Shown here: piece by piece, positions 25,727 to 34,616 of the stretch
Position numbering within the stretch: position 1 is the stretch's first letter
Layout: every line of letters begins with the position of its first letter
Program-made: the position numbers and the translations under genes
The notes under the pieces: generated by a model
Databases searched by the model: none
Seen by the model: only the letters and a program-made list of their open reading frames with translations
What the model was told of the DNA's origin: nothing
Assembly (NCBI GenBank): GCA_964459305.1
Contig: CAYWNA010000092.1
Coordinates: forward strand, 1-45,280
Direction of reading: 5' to 3'
DNA from: CAYWNA01 sp964459305
Lineage (GTDB): Bacteria; Planctomycetota; Planctomycetia; Pirellulales; Pirellulaceae
DNA length: 45,280 nucleotides

Positions 25727-26341
25727 TCAATCCACGAGGTCCGTTCCGTCCAGCTCCTGGCGCAGTCGCCGGAGAACTCGCGATTTGGCCATATAGACGG
25801 CCGCTGTGGACATATCCAGTTCGTCGGCAACTTCAGACGCGGGGGGCTCTTCCACGCAGACTCCCCAAAACGCCTGCCACGTTCGCTCTTCGAAATCGCT
25901 GCGCATCAACCCCATGGCACGATGGGCCAGGCAACCCGCCGCATCCAGCCGCGGTGATTCCTCGGAGTCTTCCGGAGCCGAATCCGGCAAGTCCTGAATG
26001 AACACGTGAGCCGTGGTACCGCCCTTGGCTTCGGCGTCCAGCGTCCGATCGCGGAAGTGATCGTGGATCTTGTTCTTGGTGATGGTCCACAGCCAGCCGC
26101 GGAATCGGTCCGAGGGGCGATCACGGCGAAACCGTTCGATCGCACCGGCCACGGCTTGGAACACCTCCTGGACCACGTCGGACGCATCGGTGGCCTGCAA
26201 ACCGGCGCGACGCGCCCAACTGTAGACGAGTGGTCCATAGAGCTGCGTCAAAGTCTCCCATGCATCGGGGTCACCAGCCTTGGCGCGTGCCAGCAGACTT
26301 GAAGACGTAGAAGATTCGGACTGGGACGCGCGGGTGTTCAT
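25727..26341 (-). CDS. ECF RNA polymerase sigma factor (planctomycete kinase-linked type)
   Basis: This is a 204-aa protein. The sigma-2 region (LTQLYGPLVYSWARRAGLQA, DASDVVQEVFQAV, RFRGWLWTITKNKIHDHFRD) and the sigma-4 helix-turn-helix (ASEVADELDMSTAAVYMAKS) are both complete, separated by an acidic linker with SAPEDSEESP. The ATG at 26341 has no clear Shine-Dalgarno; the N-terminal Ser/Thr-rich segment may be dispensable. It lies upstream of a kinase with an anti-sigma-type zinc finger on the same strand, the standard arrangement for planctomycete ECF groups thought to be controlled by phosphorylation or by the kinase zinc finger. Confidence 0.9.
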   Translation of the reverse strand: MNTRASQSESSTSSSLLARAKAGDPDAWETLTQLYGPLVYSWARRAGLQATDASDVVQEVFQAVAGAIERFRRDRPSDRFRGWLWTITKNKIHDHFRDRTLDAEAKGGTTAHVFIQDLPDSAPEDSEESPRLDAAGCLAHRAMGLMRSDFEERTWQAFWGVCVEEPPASEVADELDMSTAAVYMAKSRVLRRLRQELDGTDLVD

Positions 26342-26420
26342 GACGAGGAAACGGATGACTGTCCGTTCGTAAGTTCTCCAAAATCAGTCCGCTGGATTGT
26401 GCGACCGCGTCGTCATCCGG

Positions 26421-27923
26421 TCAAACGACTTCCGGTACGACAAACGGTTCGCGATAGTCGCGATGGGAGAGGCGGTTCGCTTGCTCGGCAAACTCGCCGA
26501 CAAACTTGTCCGAGTCCGGATCCATCGTCACCCACGGACCTAGCACCGCGGGCGTTTTTCCAAGATCGACCTCGTTGGCGCCAAGGTGACGTTGAAAACG
26601 CTTGAAGGCGTCCGACAACTGCGGGTTCGCTTGGGTCGCTTGGATCATCGCATCCGGCTTCGCCTGCTTGCCCAGCCGGTAGGAAACGTTGGCCATGTGG
26701 CAAAGGGCTGCGGACAGGTGACCGTCTGAGATCTCGGCGTTCAAATCGCCAGGCTTCCGGCTGCGCATCGCCTCGATGAAGTTTATTTGATGCGCACTCG
26801 CCTGCTCGTCAGGCTCACGACGGTCCGTGAAAGTCTTGATCTCCCGGCCCTTGTCGTCATACACGACACCCGACCGAGTGCCGACGTAAGAGCCTCCTTC
26901 GCATTGTATGATGAGCCCTATGGCCATCGAGCGAAACTTGTCCATCGCCTTAGAACCAGACTTTTCCGGCAAGCCGCGGACTTCGCAAATGAGCGGAGCC
27001 GGATCGTAATCCAACAGGGCGATTTGGGTGTTGGGAGTTCGGCCGTCGTCGTCGAAGGCGAACCGGCCCCCAAGGCTCATCGCCCGGCGCGGAAGCCCAC
27101 TTTGGCCCAGGAGCCAGCGGCAGCGATCGAGATAATGGACCCCGTTGTTGCCGATTTCGCCGTTCCCCGTGGCCCAATCCCAGTGCCAGTCGTAGTGGAA
27201 CACTCGCCGCATGAGTTCCGTCTGAGGAGCCGGGCCAAGCCAGAGGTTGTAGTCGACCGACGGCGGCACGGGTTGCGGACCGTCCACCTTTCCGATACTC
27301 GTCCGGCGCCGGTAAATGACCGTGTGAGCGTACAGGATCTTGCCCAACTGCCCACTCTGAATGAACTCGACCGCCTGCTGCGAAACATCCGAGGAACGCG
27401 ACTGCGTGCCGACCTGCACAATCCGCTGGTACTTTCTGGCGGCGGCGACCATCTGCCGGCCTTCCCAGATGCTGTGCGAGGCCGGCTTTTCCACGTAAAC
27501 ATCTTTGCCCGCCTGACAGGCCCAAACGGTGGCCAAGGCGTGCCAGTGGTTGGGCGTGGCGATAAACACTGCGTCGACATCAGAATCTCCGAATACGTCG
27601 CGCATGTCCGTGTACGATTTGACACGGTCCTGCCAGGCGGCGATCCTCTGCATTTCCCGCTCAACGATCTTCGTGTCCACGTCGCATAGAGCTGCGATCC
27701 TGACGCCGGGGACCTTTCGCAGCCGATCGATCAACTGCCGGCCGCGGGCCCCGACACCAGGACCGCCAAGCTGCCCAAGCCCCACCACGGCGACACGGAT
27801 GTCGTCATTCGCACCGACGGGCCTGGCAAACGGCGCGGCCGCCGTGCCACGATCGTGCAGCGCCAACGCCAACCCACCCGTCAATGAACTCCGCAAAAAC
27901 CCTCTACGCGTGACTCGCGCCAT
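26421..27923 (-). CDS. Tat-exported Gfo/Idh/MocA-family oxidoreductase
   Basis: This is a 500-aa protein. I start it at 27923 (AGGGAGA upstream), giving MARVTRRGFLRSSLTGG, a twin-arginine signal (RRGFLR). The NAD(P)-binding Rossmann box VAVVGLGQLGGPG begins near residue 44. DVDAVFIATPNHWHA and VEKPASHSIWEGRQM near residue 142 carry the conserved EKP motif with the catalytic-site lysine. The C-terminal alpha/beta half holds GNGEIGNNGVHYLDRCRWL. The family oxidises or reduces sugars and inositols, and the substrate cannot be read here. A Tat signal means the enzyme is exported with its cofactor bound, common in planctomycetes. It is on the same strand as the ECF/kinase unit, 79 nt upstream of the sigma gene, and could be co-transcribed with it. 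Confidence 0.88.
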   Translation of the reverse strand: MARVTRRGFLRSSLTGGLALALHDRGTAAAPFARPVGANDDIRVAVVGLGQLGGPGVGARGRQLIDRLRKVPGVRIAALCDVDTKIVEREMQRIAAWQDRVKSYTDMRDVFGDSDVDAVFIATPNHWHALATVWACQAGKDVYVEKPASHSIWEGRQMVAAARKYQRIVQVGTQSRSSDVSQQAVEFIQSGQLGKILYAHTVIYRRRTSIGKVDGPQPVPPSVDYNLWLGPAPQTELMRRVFHYDWHWDWATGNGEIGNNGVHYLDRCRWLLGQSGLPRRAMSLGGRFAFDDDGRTPNTQIALLDYDPAPLICEVRGLPEKSGSKAMDKFRSMAIGLIIQCEGGSYVGTRSGVVYDDKGREIKTFTDRREPDEQASAHQINFIEAMRSRKPGDLNAEISDGHLSAALCHMANVSYRLGKQAKPDAMIQATQANPQLSDAFKRFQRHLGANEVDLGKTPAVLGPWVTMDPDSDKFVGEFAEQANRLSHRDYREPFVVPEVV

Positions 27924-28282
27924 CCCAGTTCTCCCTTTCAACAAAAACTGCTGATTTCGGATCGATTGATTTCTGTGTCGCCGTTGCCCGTCTGATTCGG
28001 GCCGCTCCGCGTAGCGCCTCCCATGCGACCGCAGCCTGCATTCTCTGACTAGACGTGTGTTGTTTTACCTTGTCCTGAGACCCGACATCAAGCACCTGTT
28101 TCGTTTTCGCTCGCTTCCGCGACCCTCGCATCGTCATCGTATCGAAGATGGAGACAGGTGATCTAGTCTCCAACGATGGTCGTAGATGCGTTTATTGACG
28201 CCACCCCTCTAATAGTGTAATGTGTGCTCGGCAGTTACTCGGCGGTCCGGTGCAGCCGTTACACGTAGTTAGAGAGAGAGTC
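27924..28282. other. Divergent intergenic region, Gfo/Idh/MocA / SHD1 propeller protein
   Basis: This is 359 nt between divergent genes. A possible plus-strand promoter is TTGACG (28195-28200) with TAATGT (28218-28223), 17-bp spacer. A small 6-bp stem, GGAGAC/GTCTCC, lies just upstream (about 28151-28172). Nothing else is recognisable. Confidence 0.3.
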
Positions 28283-31200
28283 ATGCGACGAGGGTCAGCA
28301 GTCTGTCTACTTGTTTTGGTCGTTTGCGCTTCGACCTCGGCAAGTGCACGAGAGTGGACGCCGCGATCGGGCACGGGGACCCTCGAGGCGGAACTGATCG
28401 ACGCCGGCGACGACCACGTGATTCTGAAACGAACCTCTGACGGCAAGCTGTTCAAAGTCCCTCTGTCCCGCTTGAGCCTGGGGGACGTGCACTATGTGCG
28501 CGAGGCAATGAAAGCCGCGGGGATGGCTACGGACGAGGACGCTGTCCCGAAAGCCGATCCCGCCAAGTCGCCCGACGCCAAGGATGCCAAACCGGCACCC
28601 GTCACTCCCGATTCCGCGCCGGGCACGACCGCAAAGCCTGCGGGACCTCCTCTGGCGGTCGCTGGCAGCGCCGATTGGCAAGTCGCGCCTGACCCTGTAC
28701 CGCTGGATTGGTCGTTGCCGCCTGACGCGAAGATCAAGATTCCGGTCACCTCGGGCAGGGGACGCGACGACGTTGTATTTGCTGGACTTGGCAGCCCCTT
28801 CGTAGCGTTGGGACTAAACGATCGAGACTGTGTTCGAGAGCTTTGGGATCTTCGAACGAGCAAGCGAATCGGCGTGATCCGTGACGAAATATCGGGAATC
28901 AGCAAACTGGCGATCAGTCCCGACGGACAATACATGGCCGTTAGCAGCTTCCGCACGCGTGGCAGGATCGAGATCTGGTCGTTCCGCACCGGAAAGATGG
29001 AACGGCAACTCGAACTTGGTCAGCAATTCAGCTCGGTCTACGGACTGGACTTCGTGGGGCCGAATCGTATTGCGGTCGCTCTCTCGAATGAGAAAGCAAT
29101 CGTCGTGTGGGATATCGACTCGGATCAGCGAGTGGCCAAAATCGACATCTACCCGGTTCCCGAGCAAAATGCATATGCGATCAGCACCGGGGGCAACTAC
29201 TTGGCGGCGGTGAAGAACAACGAGCGGATCCATATCTTCGATCTTCGCAACGGCGTCATCGCCGGCGACCTGGCCGTCCGCAGTGACGGCGGCGTTGGCT
29301 ACCAGCCCGTCCGTACGGTTGCGTTTTCCGGCGACGGAGAAGAGCTTGCTGTCCTTATAGAACGTAATCAAACGGCCCTACTGCGGTGTTGGTCGATGAA
29401 GGACGGTGAAGTCGTCGCCGAGCACCAATTGGACGATCAGTTCCGACCGAGATCTCCGTCGAGCAGGACTTCACGAACCCTGGCAATCGACTGGCTGCCC
29501 GGCAAGCGAGGTTGGCTGCTGTACGGAGTTGCGTTGGTCGATCGCGAGAAAGGCGGGCCGGTCTGGGTCGCGAAAGATGAACGGTTCAGCAGCAATGCCA
29601 CCCTTCGTCGCGCCGTCGACGAGAACCGCATGTTGGTCGTCTCCGGCGGTCGCGGCACTCGTTGCGTGGAACTCGCTGACATCCCGTGGAACGTGATCAC
29701 CGAAAGCCAGCGGATCGTCGAGGCCGGAGGAACGGTTGATGATGTAGGGCTACCGAACGTGACCGTGCCGGACTGGTCAGCCGTAGAACGAAAATCACTC
29801 GTCGCCAGTTCATCGAAGTACGAGCCCGTCGAAACAGGCGACGCCGTGTCACAGACACTTGGCAACTCGGTTCATGTGGATACACGGGCCGCGCGTATCA
29901 AGCGGGCCATGTGTGCCGCATCGGACCCCACGCGTCTTTTGATAAGTTGCGATGCACCTGCCGTCCAACTCCAACGCCCCACTCTGCTATCCAGCACGGC
30001 CGGGCAGTATCAGGACGTCTACGACTTGAGCACGGGGAAACACCTCTACCGCTTCGAGATTCCGTTTGCCACGGAATTCTTGGATCTCAGCCCGACGGCC
30101 AAATACGGCGTGTTTCGTGAAAACAAGAAAAAGGACCGGCTCGACGTTTACGAACTGGAGACCGGCCGGCATGCCGTCGGATTTCGGCCAAATCAGAACA
30201 ACGAACAACGCCTCATGCGTCACGTCAACTTTGCCGCTTTCGTCGACGACGATCACTTGCTCACAGTTGGACAAGACGGGCAACTCGCGTTGTGGAATCT
30301 TGAAAAATGTCAGCCCGTCTACTCGCTGCCGCTTGCGACGGGCTCGAACGTGTTTATGGATGAAAGCCGTAAGTATTTTGCCACGTTATCCGGTGGTGTG
30401 ATTCATCTGGTCGATGCGATATCGGGCAATTCGTGCACCCGACTGTTGATGCCCAAGTCGAAAGGTCCGGCAGTCTTGAGCGCTTTGGCCTTTCGGCACG
30501 ATGGGCGGCGACTGGCTGGGTTGCTCTATCAAAAGGGTGCGCGGCGATTGGTGGCCTGGAACACGGACGAAAGTGAAGCGATCTGCGACATCACGATTCC
30601 TTACGAATCTTTCCGCCTGAGTTGGACCGGCCCGGATCATGTGGCGCTGCACGACACACAATCGAGCGAGGACACGGCAAGAGGACGTCGACACATGACC
30701 TTGGTCGATGTGCCGGCTCAGCGCGTGGTTTGGGCTTACAAACTGGGCTCTGGAACGACCTGCGTTGATGGTCCTGACGATCGGTTTTGGGTCTTCGCGG
30801 TTGACGGCAATACGCTTTCCCGGCGACTGTGTGCGTTTGATTTGCCGGATCCAAAAGCCGCGGAGTTGATCGCTGCGGCGCCAGCCCCCAAACCTGTCTT
30901 TGGCAACGAGACCCGTGTGGCCCTGAAAATCCACCTCGGTGCCATGCCCGACGGGCTGGAAGATCGTCGCGAGCGTGAGGACCAGATGGAACAGGATCTG
31001 CGAGAACACTTCGTCGATGCGTTGAATGCCCAGGGCGTGACTGTCGACCAGTCAGCACCAGTCACGTTTGCCGTGTCGATGAAGACATTGACAAAGGACG
31101 ACGTGCTTTCGATCCGCTCGCGGTATCGCTTGGGTCGCAGGGCGACGATCGTCCTGAGCACCTCAGCCGTCCGCGCCAGAATGTCGATTCAGGTCGGCGA

Positions 31201-31513
31201 CGAACTGGTTCTTTGGGAAGAGAGCAAGTTTGCAGAATCCAGCGAGGTCGAATCGAGCAGAGCGCCTAGGGGGATGGCGCTCAGCACGTTCATTCACCTC
31301 GGACAATGGGAGTTGGCTCGCCGCTGGTGTCTGGAGACGCCTCTACCGGGGCCGCTCTATCACCTGGATGCGTATCGTGGTGTGGGCGAATCGTCGCTCG
31401 ATGCATCCGGGGTCCGATTCCTACGGCGTTGTCAACCCGCGCCGACCATTGACGGAAAACGCGATCGTACGGCGTTCTACCTCAACCCCACGCGCTGGAG
31501 CACGACGCTGTAG
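28283..31513 (+). CDS. Secreted SHD1-domain protein with WD40-like propeller
   Basis: This is a 1076-aa protein. I start it at 28283 (purine-rich AGAGAGAG upstream, then signal peptide RGSAVCLLVLVVCASTSASA). Residues about 22-75 (REWTPRSGTGTLEAELIDAG, VILKRTSDGKLFKVPLSRLS) form the SLA1-homology domain SHD1, a small beta-barrel frequent in exported planctomycete proteins. A Pro/Ala/Lys-rich linker follows, then a long region of WD40-type blades (KLAISPDGQYMAVSSF, TVAFSGDGEELAVLI, LLTVGQDGQLALWNL, ALAFRHDGRRLAGLL). The last roughly 200 residues (DALNAQGVTVDQSAPVTFAV...) are a separate alpha/beta segment I do not recognise. No catalytic motif is visible, so a scaffold or binding role is likely. 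Its last 37 nt overlap the convergent cytochrome-b-like gene. Confidence 0.78.
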   Translation: MRRGSAVCLLVLVVCASTSASAREWTPRSGTGTLEAELIDAGDDHVILKRTSDGKLFKVPLSRLSLGDVHYVREAMKAAGMATDEDAVPKADPAKSPDAKDAKPAPVTPDSAPGTTAKPAGPPLAVAGSADWQVAPDPVPLDWSLPPDAKIKIPVTSGRGRDDVVFAGLGSPFVALGLNDRDCVRELWDLRTSKRIGVIRDEISGISKLAISPDGQYMAVSSFRTRGRIEIWSFRTGKMERQLELGQQFSSVYGLDFVGPNRIAVALSNEKAIVVWDIDSDQRVAKIDIYPVPEQNAYAISTGGNYLAAVKNNERIHIFDLRNGVIAGDLAVRSDGGVGYQPVRTVAFSGDGEELAVLIERNQTALLRCWSMKDGEVVAEHQLDDQFRPRSPSSRTSRTLAIDWLPGKRGWLLYGVALVDREKGGPVWVAKDERFSSNATLRRAVDENRMLVVSGGRGTRCVELADIPWNVITESQRIVEAGGTVDDVGLPNVTVPDWSAVERKSLVASSSKYEPVETGDAVSQTLGNSVHVDTRAARIKRAMCAASDPTRLLISCDAPAVQLQRPTLLSSTAGQYQDVYDLSTGKHLYRFEIPFATEFLDLSPTAKYGVFRENKKKDRLDVYELETGRHAVGFRPNQNNEQRLMRHVNFAAFVDDDHLLTVGQDGQLALWNLEKCQPVYSLPLATGSNVFMDESRKYFATLSGGVIHLVDAISGNSCTRLLMPKSKGPAVLSALAFRHDGRRLAGLLYQKGARRLVAWNTDESEAICDITIPYESFRLSWTGPDHVALHDTQSSEDTARGRRHMTLVDVPAQRVVWAYKLGSGTTCVDGPDDRFWVFAVDGNTLSRRLCAFDLPDPKAAELIAAAPAPKPVFGNETRVALKIHLGAMPDGLEDRREREDQMEQDLREHFVDALNAQGVTVDQSAPVTFAVSMKTLTKDDVLSIRSRYRLGRRATIVLSTSAVRARMSIQVGDELVLWEESKFAESSEVESSRAPRGMALSTFIHLGQWELARRWCLETPLPGPLYHLDAYRGVGESSLDASGVRFLRRCQPAPTIDGKRDRTAFYLNPTRWSTTL

Positions 31514-32082
31514 AAGTGAAAGATCATGGCCACGACGACCACCAGGCCAGCGTAGCGGTGGATGTCCAGCAGGCAGTGCAGATCCTCGGAACCGAACAGC
31601 GGCAGCATGCTCAACAGCATGGTTGCGGAAACGGCCAACCCGCTTAGGAGGATGAGCCAGAACATCACTTTCGGAAACCAGAAGAAGCGCGGCGCGGCCG
31701 CCTCCTCGTCCGCCGGGCGGCCGCCGAATCGATTCGCTTCGCACCACGTGATTGCCAACACGGGCAGCACCACAACAAAGGCGCCCGCACCAAACATGTG
31801 CGCAAACAGCAGCCAACCGCCTAAGGCGCCGAAACGAATCACCGCAAAAAACGCGGTAGCGCCCAACGCGGCGACGCTGGCAATCGTCCCCAAGTAAACG
31901 AGCATCTCCCACCAGTTCCACCGCGACTTCCGTTCGGCCGGACGCCGGCTAATCAGGCAGAGAATCAGGTGCAACGCAACTAACGCCACGGCACCGATCA
32001 ACGCCATTGGAATGACCTCGCGAAATGCCTCTCCGGGATGTGAAAAGACGTCGGTGACTAACTTGTTCATGTCGGCGGACAT
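31477..32082 (-). CDS. Cytochrome b561/formate-dehydrogenase-gamma-like membrane protein
   Basis: This is a 201-aa protein. I start it at 32082 (GGAG seven bases upstream) rather than at 32154. Five transmembrane helices are visible: VIPMALIGAVALVALHL, WEMLVYLGTIASVAALG, GWLLFAHMFGAGAFVVV, FWLILLSGLAVSATMLL and HRYAGLVVVVAMIFHFYSVV. Histidines placed inside helices (LHLIL, FAHMF, DIHRYAG, IFHFY) suit two b-type haems. The upstream gene on the same strand encodes a seven-haem cytochrome c with a C-terminal anchor. Together they would make a quinol-linked electron-transfer pair, with this protein as the quinone-facing subunit. The 3' end overlaps the convergent SHD1/propeller gene by 37 nt. Confidence 0.75.
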   Translation of the reverse strand: MSADMNKLVTDVFSHPGEAFREVIPMALIGAVALVALHLILCLISRRPAERKSRWNWWEMLVYLGTIASVAALGATAFFAVIRFGALGGWLLFAHMFGAGAFVVVLPVLAITWCEANRFGGRPADEEAAAPRFFWFPKVMFWLILLSGLAVSATMLLSMLPLFGSEDLHCLLDIHRYAGLVVVVAMIFHFYSVVLQRVGLR

Positions 32083-32155
32083 CCATCTGCTCCAAGGAAA
32101 TCTTGCGTAGGTCAGGCCCCAGACTAATCGGACAGCGTCACTTTGGCGTCCCATT

Positions 32156-32218
32156 GTAACCCGAAGCGTAAGCGAGGAAACGACTTGGGGCGGTTTCCTC
32201 GCTTACGCTTCGGGTTAC
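32156..32218. repeat. Perfect 26-bp inverted repeat (CCCGAAGCGTAAGCGAGG type)
   Basis: The left arm is 32156-32181, the right arm 32193-32218, and the loop is 11 nt. Each arm contains the core CCCGAAGCGTAAGCGAGGAA. There is no T-tract on either side, so it is not a classic terminator, and it sits between two genes of one probable operon. I recognise this core from many planctomycete intergenic regions, from memory and not from a search. Confidence 0.75.
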
Positions 32219-32292
32219 TGGTTCACGGTTCGTACGCCCATCGTCGCGTCGTCCAACCAATGAATTCGTTCGTTATGTTTCTGTGGGTTCGG

Positions 32293-34329
32293 TCACGACT
32301 TGCGACGCAACATTCCTGCCAGACCGTTCAGGCCCAGCAGCAGGTACGACAACAGGATCAAGGCCACGGCGCCTGTCGATACGAATCCTAACCACTTGAA
32401 TGCCGGGCGGCCCTGGAACGACTGGTTCCACGCGTCAAGCATCGTTTTGTCAAATCCGGCGAGCTCGTACATCGTCTTTGTCACTGGGGTTTGATCCGGC
32501 GCGGGGCCGACCGCGGTGACTTGGCCTTCGAAAATCGGCGAGCCAATGGAATGGCATTCATAACACCCCCCAATGCCGCTGGACCAACGCGCCGGTCGCA
32601 CGTCATGACCTAGCTTCCAGGAGTACGGCTCCGCTGCATCATGGTCGAATTGTTCAATGGAGCCGTCACCGGCCAAACGAAAGGCTTTACCGCCGGAAAC
32701 GTACACCGGCTCGGCCCCTTCGTCCGTAATGATCTCTTTGAGCGCTTCGAGTGCTGCGGCAAGCTTCTCGCGAAACGTTTCCATGGCCTTGGTCTTCTCA
32801 AGCTCGGCCGTTTTGGCCTTCTCCTCGTCAGTCCACTCCGATTCGTCGACCTTCGCACGCTCCTCACCAAGCGTCTGGGTCTTGTCATCACTGCTCAGTT
32901 TTACCTCGGACATCATCTTGGTGAACGTGTCTCCGCGCCGTACGCGTAGCGTTCGACGCAGGGCGTCGTAGGCAGCATCGGGATTCAACGGCGCGATCGA
33001 CTCGTCCTTGATCGTTCCCCAGAAAGCAGGCCACATCATTCGATGCGGATACAACGTCTCGCCGTCTCGCATGAACACTGGCGCCACGATGCCGGGAGGA
33101 ATATCATCTGCCTCGTGCGACGGTAACCCCAGGCCATGAGCCAACGCTGTCTGCAGTCCCATCGCTTGCTCACCCGGCCGAGGGCCCGAATGACACGTCG
33201 TGCATGCCAGCTTCTCAAAATGCAGCGGCGGCAGACCTTTGTGCAGCGGTTTGGGCGCTCCCAGTCGCCCGCCATCAGCCGATTCGCCCATGTGACAACC
33301 GCGGCACGACAGCGTTTCAACGGCCTCACCCGTGGGATGCTCTTCACCCTCGTAACCCCGCACCGTGTGATGCTCAATACCGTTGCGATGACAGTCGGAA
33401 CACGACATCCCGGCCCGGAGGTGCACGTCTTCGTCGTGTATCCAATCGGGGGCCGCCTCGTCGCCGACAAATCGTGTGCTGTGGCAGTAGTAACAAGCGT
33501 TGTCGTGCGGTTTGCGGATCACGTCGATAAAGACCTTGTTTTCGCCGTCCGTCCGCAACGAGGCATACGTTGTCTGGGGCAACTTGTGTCTCGAATCCGC
33601 ATCGGCGGTCGCGGGATCGAAGTCGTCGGGCAGTCGCGACACCTCGCCGTCGACGTGGCCCAGCCCCAATGCGGCTGTCGGCGCCCAGGCGAAGTTCTCG
33701 TCTTCGATCTGTTCCCACCAGACCTCCGGGCTGTAAGAACGATCGTTGCTGTGGCAGATCATGCAATCCACATTCAACTCGCCAGACAGTTTCCACTTTG
33801 CATCGTCCTCCTCTTTCTCCTCTTCCTCACCGGCGGCCGACGCATCCGCTGCCGTTTCCGCTGCAGCTTCGTCCGCAGGCGGCGACGGCGGTTCGCCCGG
33901 CCCGCCGCCTGGGAGATGGCGTCCGAACTTCAACACAAAGTCCCAGGTCGAGATTCCCAGATCATTCGGTTTGTGAGTTCCCTGCCACCCACGGTAGGAC
34001 AACGGGAGTTGTGTCCCCGTGCGCGCGTCGGTCCAGATCCACGGCTCGCCCCGCCGGCCTAGGGTCAGTTCGTGCATGGCATTAAAATGATGCCCGTGAC
34101 CAATCGCCTTGTAGTCGTGACACCTCCCACATGTCGTCTGTGGCGAGTAAGGCTGGGCGTTGGCGTCGGCCGGATCGATCTTGCGATTATTGGCATCGTA
34201 CAAGTCGATCCAGTGCACATACTGACTTCGGCTGTGCGTTTGCGAAAACCGCGATTCGGCGGCAGGCGAAGCTGCGTACAAACACACAACCGAGAGTAAG
34301 ACGGATGTGCCCATTGCATTGCAGGACAT
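32293..34329 (-). CDS. Membrane-anchored seven-haem cytochrome c
   Basis: This is a 678-aa protein. I start it at 34329 (GGAG eight bases upstream, followed by signal peptide MGTSVLLSVVCLYAASPAA). Seven CxxCH haem sites are seen in order: CGRCH, CMICH, CYYCH, CSDCH, CRGCH, CTTCH and, far downstream, CYECH. Between the first two sites is an acidic low-complexity insert (EEEEKEEDD). Between the sixth and seventh is a long charged helical segment (DEEKAKTAELEKTKAMETF) that looks like a coiled coil. One transmembrane helix closes the protein (FKWLGFVSTGAVALILLSYLLL). It should be exported and attached to the outer face of the cytoplasmic membrane, passing electrons from the neighbouring cytochrome-b-like subunit. 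The terminal acceptor is unknown. Confidence 0.88.
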   Translation of the reverse strand: MSCNAMGTSVLLSVVCLYAASPAAESRFSQTHSRSQYVHWIDLYDANNRKIDPADANAQPYSPQTTCGRCHDYKAIGHGHHFNAMHELTLGRRGEPWIWTDARTGTQLPLSYRGWQGTHKPNDLGISTWDFVLKFGRHLPGGGPGEPPSPPADEAAAETAADASAAGEEEEKEEDDAKWKLSGELNVDCMICHSNDRSYSPEVWWEQIEDENFAWAPTAALGLGHVDGEVSRLPDDFDPATADADSRHKLPQTTYASLRTDGENKVFIDVIRKPHDNACYYCHSTRFVGDEAAPDWIHDEDVHLRAGMSCSDCHRNGIEHHTVRGYEGEEHPTGEAVETLSCRGCHMGESADGGRLGAPKPLHKGLPPLHFEKLACTTCHSGPRPGEQAMGLQTALAHGLGLPSHEADDIPPGIVAPVFMRDGETLYPHRMMWPAFWGTIKDESIAPLNPDAAYDALRRTLRVRRGDTFTKMMSEVKLSSDDKTQTLGEERAKVDESEWTDEEKAKTAELEKTKAMETFREKLAAALEALKEIITDEGAEPVYVSGGKAFRLAGDGSIEQFDHDAAEPYSWKLGHDVRPARWSSGIGGCYECHSIGSPIFEGQVTAVGPAPDQTPVTKTMYELAGFDKTMLDAWNQSFQGRPAFKWLGFVSTGAVALILLSYLLLGLNGLAGMLRRKS

Positions 34330-34616
34330 TGATATTTCTCCAAATTCGACGGAAACGGCGAAGTTGTTCTTTTCGTCGTCAATACACTTGGCTATTTCAC
34401 TGGCCAAGAGAGAGAGGCGGGAGCATGAGCAGTTCGTGCCTCATGCCAAACTGGATTGTAAGCGGTTTGCGGGCGTTTGTCACCAGTCCCGGCTGCACGT
34501 GACTGCGCGAAATTACGTGAGGAGTCCATTCTTTGCATTGTGAACGCCAAATGCGTATGATCGTGTGTGTATCGACACCGAATATGCTCGCGACCTACCT
34601 GGCGGAGGGAATAACG
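34330..34616. other. Divergent intergenic region, cytochrome c / aldo-keto reductase
   Basis: This is 287 nt with no gene I trust. It should hold the promoters for both divergent genes. I could not single out a convincing -35/-10 pair. Confidence 0.25.
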
